From Deltaproteobacteria bacterium (GTDB lineage Bacteria > Desulfobacterota > GWC2-55-46 > DRQE01), in assembly GCA_016219165.1 (NCBI GenBank), contig JACRCB010000042.1, positions 1 through 5,374 on the forward strand: a stretch of DNA of 5,374 nucleotides, written 5' to 3'. Positions 5,209-5,374 of this stretch are shown one piece after another. How positions within the stretch are numbered: the first letter of the stretch is position 1; every line of letters starts with the position of its first letter. A program made the position numbers and the translations under genes. The notes beneath the pieces are model-generated. The model saw only the letters and a list, made by a program, of their open reading frames with translations, was not told the DNA's origin and searched no databases.

Positions 5209-5284
5209 CGGGGAACCCACCCGAACTTTATCCTGTATCTCATTCGGGTGCAGGGACGACCCATCCTCTCGGATGGGTTCCCCG
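5209..5284. repeat. Compound inverted repeat with mutually exclusive hairpins
   Basis: The outer arms 5209-5224 and 5269-5284 are complementary over 16 bp with a single mismatch (5220 against 5273). Inside them two perfect 8-bp stems can form instead: CACCCGAA (5218-5225) with TTCGGGTG (5243-5250), and ACCCATCC (5259-5266) with GGATGGGT (5271-5278) around a TCTC loop. The long arm and the two short stems share bases, so they exclude each other. The segment GTGCAGGGA (5248-5256) also occurs at the palindrome near 1292-1300. The layout resembles a switch, but the shared words with the other spacer favour a repetitive element. Confidence 0.7.
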
Positions 5285-5289
5285 CCTGC

Positions 5290-5374
5290 TTAAAAATCAT
5301 TATACATCTTTTTTATCTCCGCGGCAGTATAAACCGGCCCTTCCTTGCATATGTATATATCGCCGACATTGCAC
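5290..5374 (-). CDS. FAD/NAD(P)-binding oxidoreductase subunit, C-terminal fragment (FrdE / hydrogenase-gamma / PyrK-like)
   Basis: Only the last 27 codons and the TAA stop (5290-5292) lie in the window; the rest is cut by the window edge. The visible tail begins CNVGDIYIC, continues KEGPVYTAAEI and ends MYNDF. The pattern Cys-x7-Cys followed by (D/E)GPV(F/Y) and an acidic EI is the typical end of flavin/NAD(P)H-binding subunits of sulfhydrogenase-gamma, FlxA/HdrF-like and PyrK-like proteins, where the two Cys are the last ligands of a [2Fe-2S] cluster. In that family the protein passes electrons between NAD(P)H and an iron-sulfur partner. It lies 175 bp upstream of the fumarate reductase iron-sulfur gene on the same strand. 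A soluble NADH-dependent fumarate reductase with such a subunit has been described in the reductive TCA cycle of Hydrogenobacter thermophilus, so an NAD(P)H-entry role is a reasonable inference. Other Hdr/hydrogenase-linked roles remain possible because the FAD and NAD domains are out of view. Confidence 0.62.
   Translation of the reverse strand, partial: CNVGDIYICKEGPVYTAAEIKKMYNDF

Larger units (their letters stand above)
5115..5289. repeat. Structured intergenic repeat region between the oxidoreductase fragment and frdB
   Basis: This 175-bp spacer holds no ORF that resembles a gene. Between 5164 and 5284 it is dense in self-complementary sequence: an 18-bp palindrome (5164-5181), an 8-bp inverted repeat GGCTTTAG/CTAAAGCC (5168-5175 with 5187-5194) that competes with that palindrome, and a compound inverted repeat (5209-5284). 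The Shine-Dalgarno of frdB (AAGGAG, 5126-5121 on the minus strand) lies at its low-coordinate end. I see no convincing intrinsic terminator, since no stem is followed by a T-run in the direction of transcription. The most likely explanation is an insertion of REP-like or MITE-like repeats between two genes of one module. A regulatory leader is less likely but not excluded. Confidence 0.6.

Overview
The window holds six genes, all on the minus strand, so the transcription order is from high to low coordinates. In that order they are: the last codons of a FAD/NAD(P)-binding oxidoreductase subunit (5290-5374, cut by the window edge); an iron-sulfur subunit (4320-5114) and a flavoprotein subunit (2528-4186) of a soluble fumarate reductase of the TfrAB / Hydrogenobacter FrdAB kind; succinyl-CoA synthetase beta (sucC, 1317-2498) and alpha (sucD, 386-1261); and a small two-cluster ferredoxin subunit of a 2-oxoacid:ferredoxin oxidoreductase (korD-like, 89-322). 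No real gene is seen on the plus strand, and there are no tRNAs, rRNAs, CRISPR arrays or transposase genes.

The genes follow one stretch of the reductive TCA cycle in reaction order: fumarate to succinate, succinate to succinyl-CoA, succinyl-CoA plus CO2 to 2-oxoglutarate. The remaining 2-oxoglutarate:ferredoxin oxidoreductase subunits (korA, korB, korC) would be expected just beyond position 1, and more of the NAD(P)H- or Hdr-linked fumarate reductase module just beyond position 5374. The fumarate reductase shows no membrane anchor, carries Asn where covalently flavinylated enzymes have His, and has two [4Fe-4S] motifs instead of the [4Fe-4S] plus [3Fe-4S] pair of SdhB. It therefore looks like a soluble enzyme fed by low-potential carriers or NAD(P)H, not by quinol. 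The enzymes could also run oxidatively; the sequence alone cannot settle direction.

The organism is probably an anaerobic or microaerophilic autotroph, most like Nitrospirota or deltaproteobacterial (Desulfobacterota-type) lineages. This is inferred from gene content, the ferredoxin-dependent enzymes, the moderately GC-rich coding style with heavy use of GGG for glycine, and the repeat-filled spacers. The assignment is tentative.

The spacers are the least ordinary part. Region 1-88 has two adjacent hairpins inside what looks like a tandem ~72-bp repeat. Region 323-385 has a perfect 16-bp tandem duplication covering the sucD stop codon and a perfect 10-bp inverted repeat that swallows the annotated korD ATG. 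Region 1262-1316 and region 5115-5289 each carry an 18-bp palindrome, GCAGGGNTTTANCCCTGC, with a compensatory base-pair change. Region 4187-4319 is built of direct and inverted CCGTGA/TCACGG units and shares an exact 13-mer, in opposite orientation, with the spacer before korD. Region 5115-5289 also holds a 16-bp inverted repeat (one mismatch) that competes with two perfect 8-bp hairpins.
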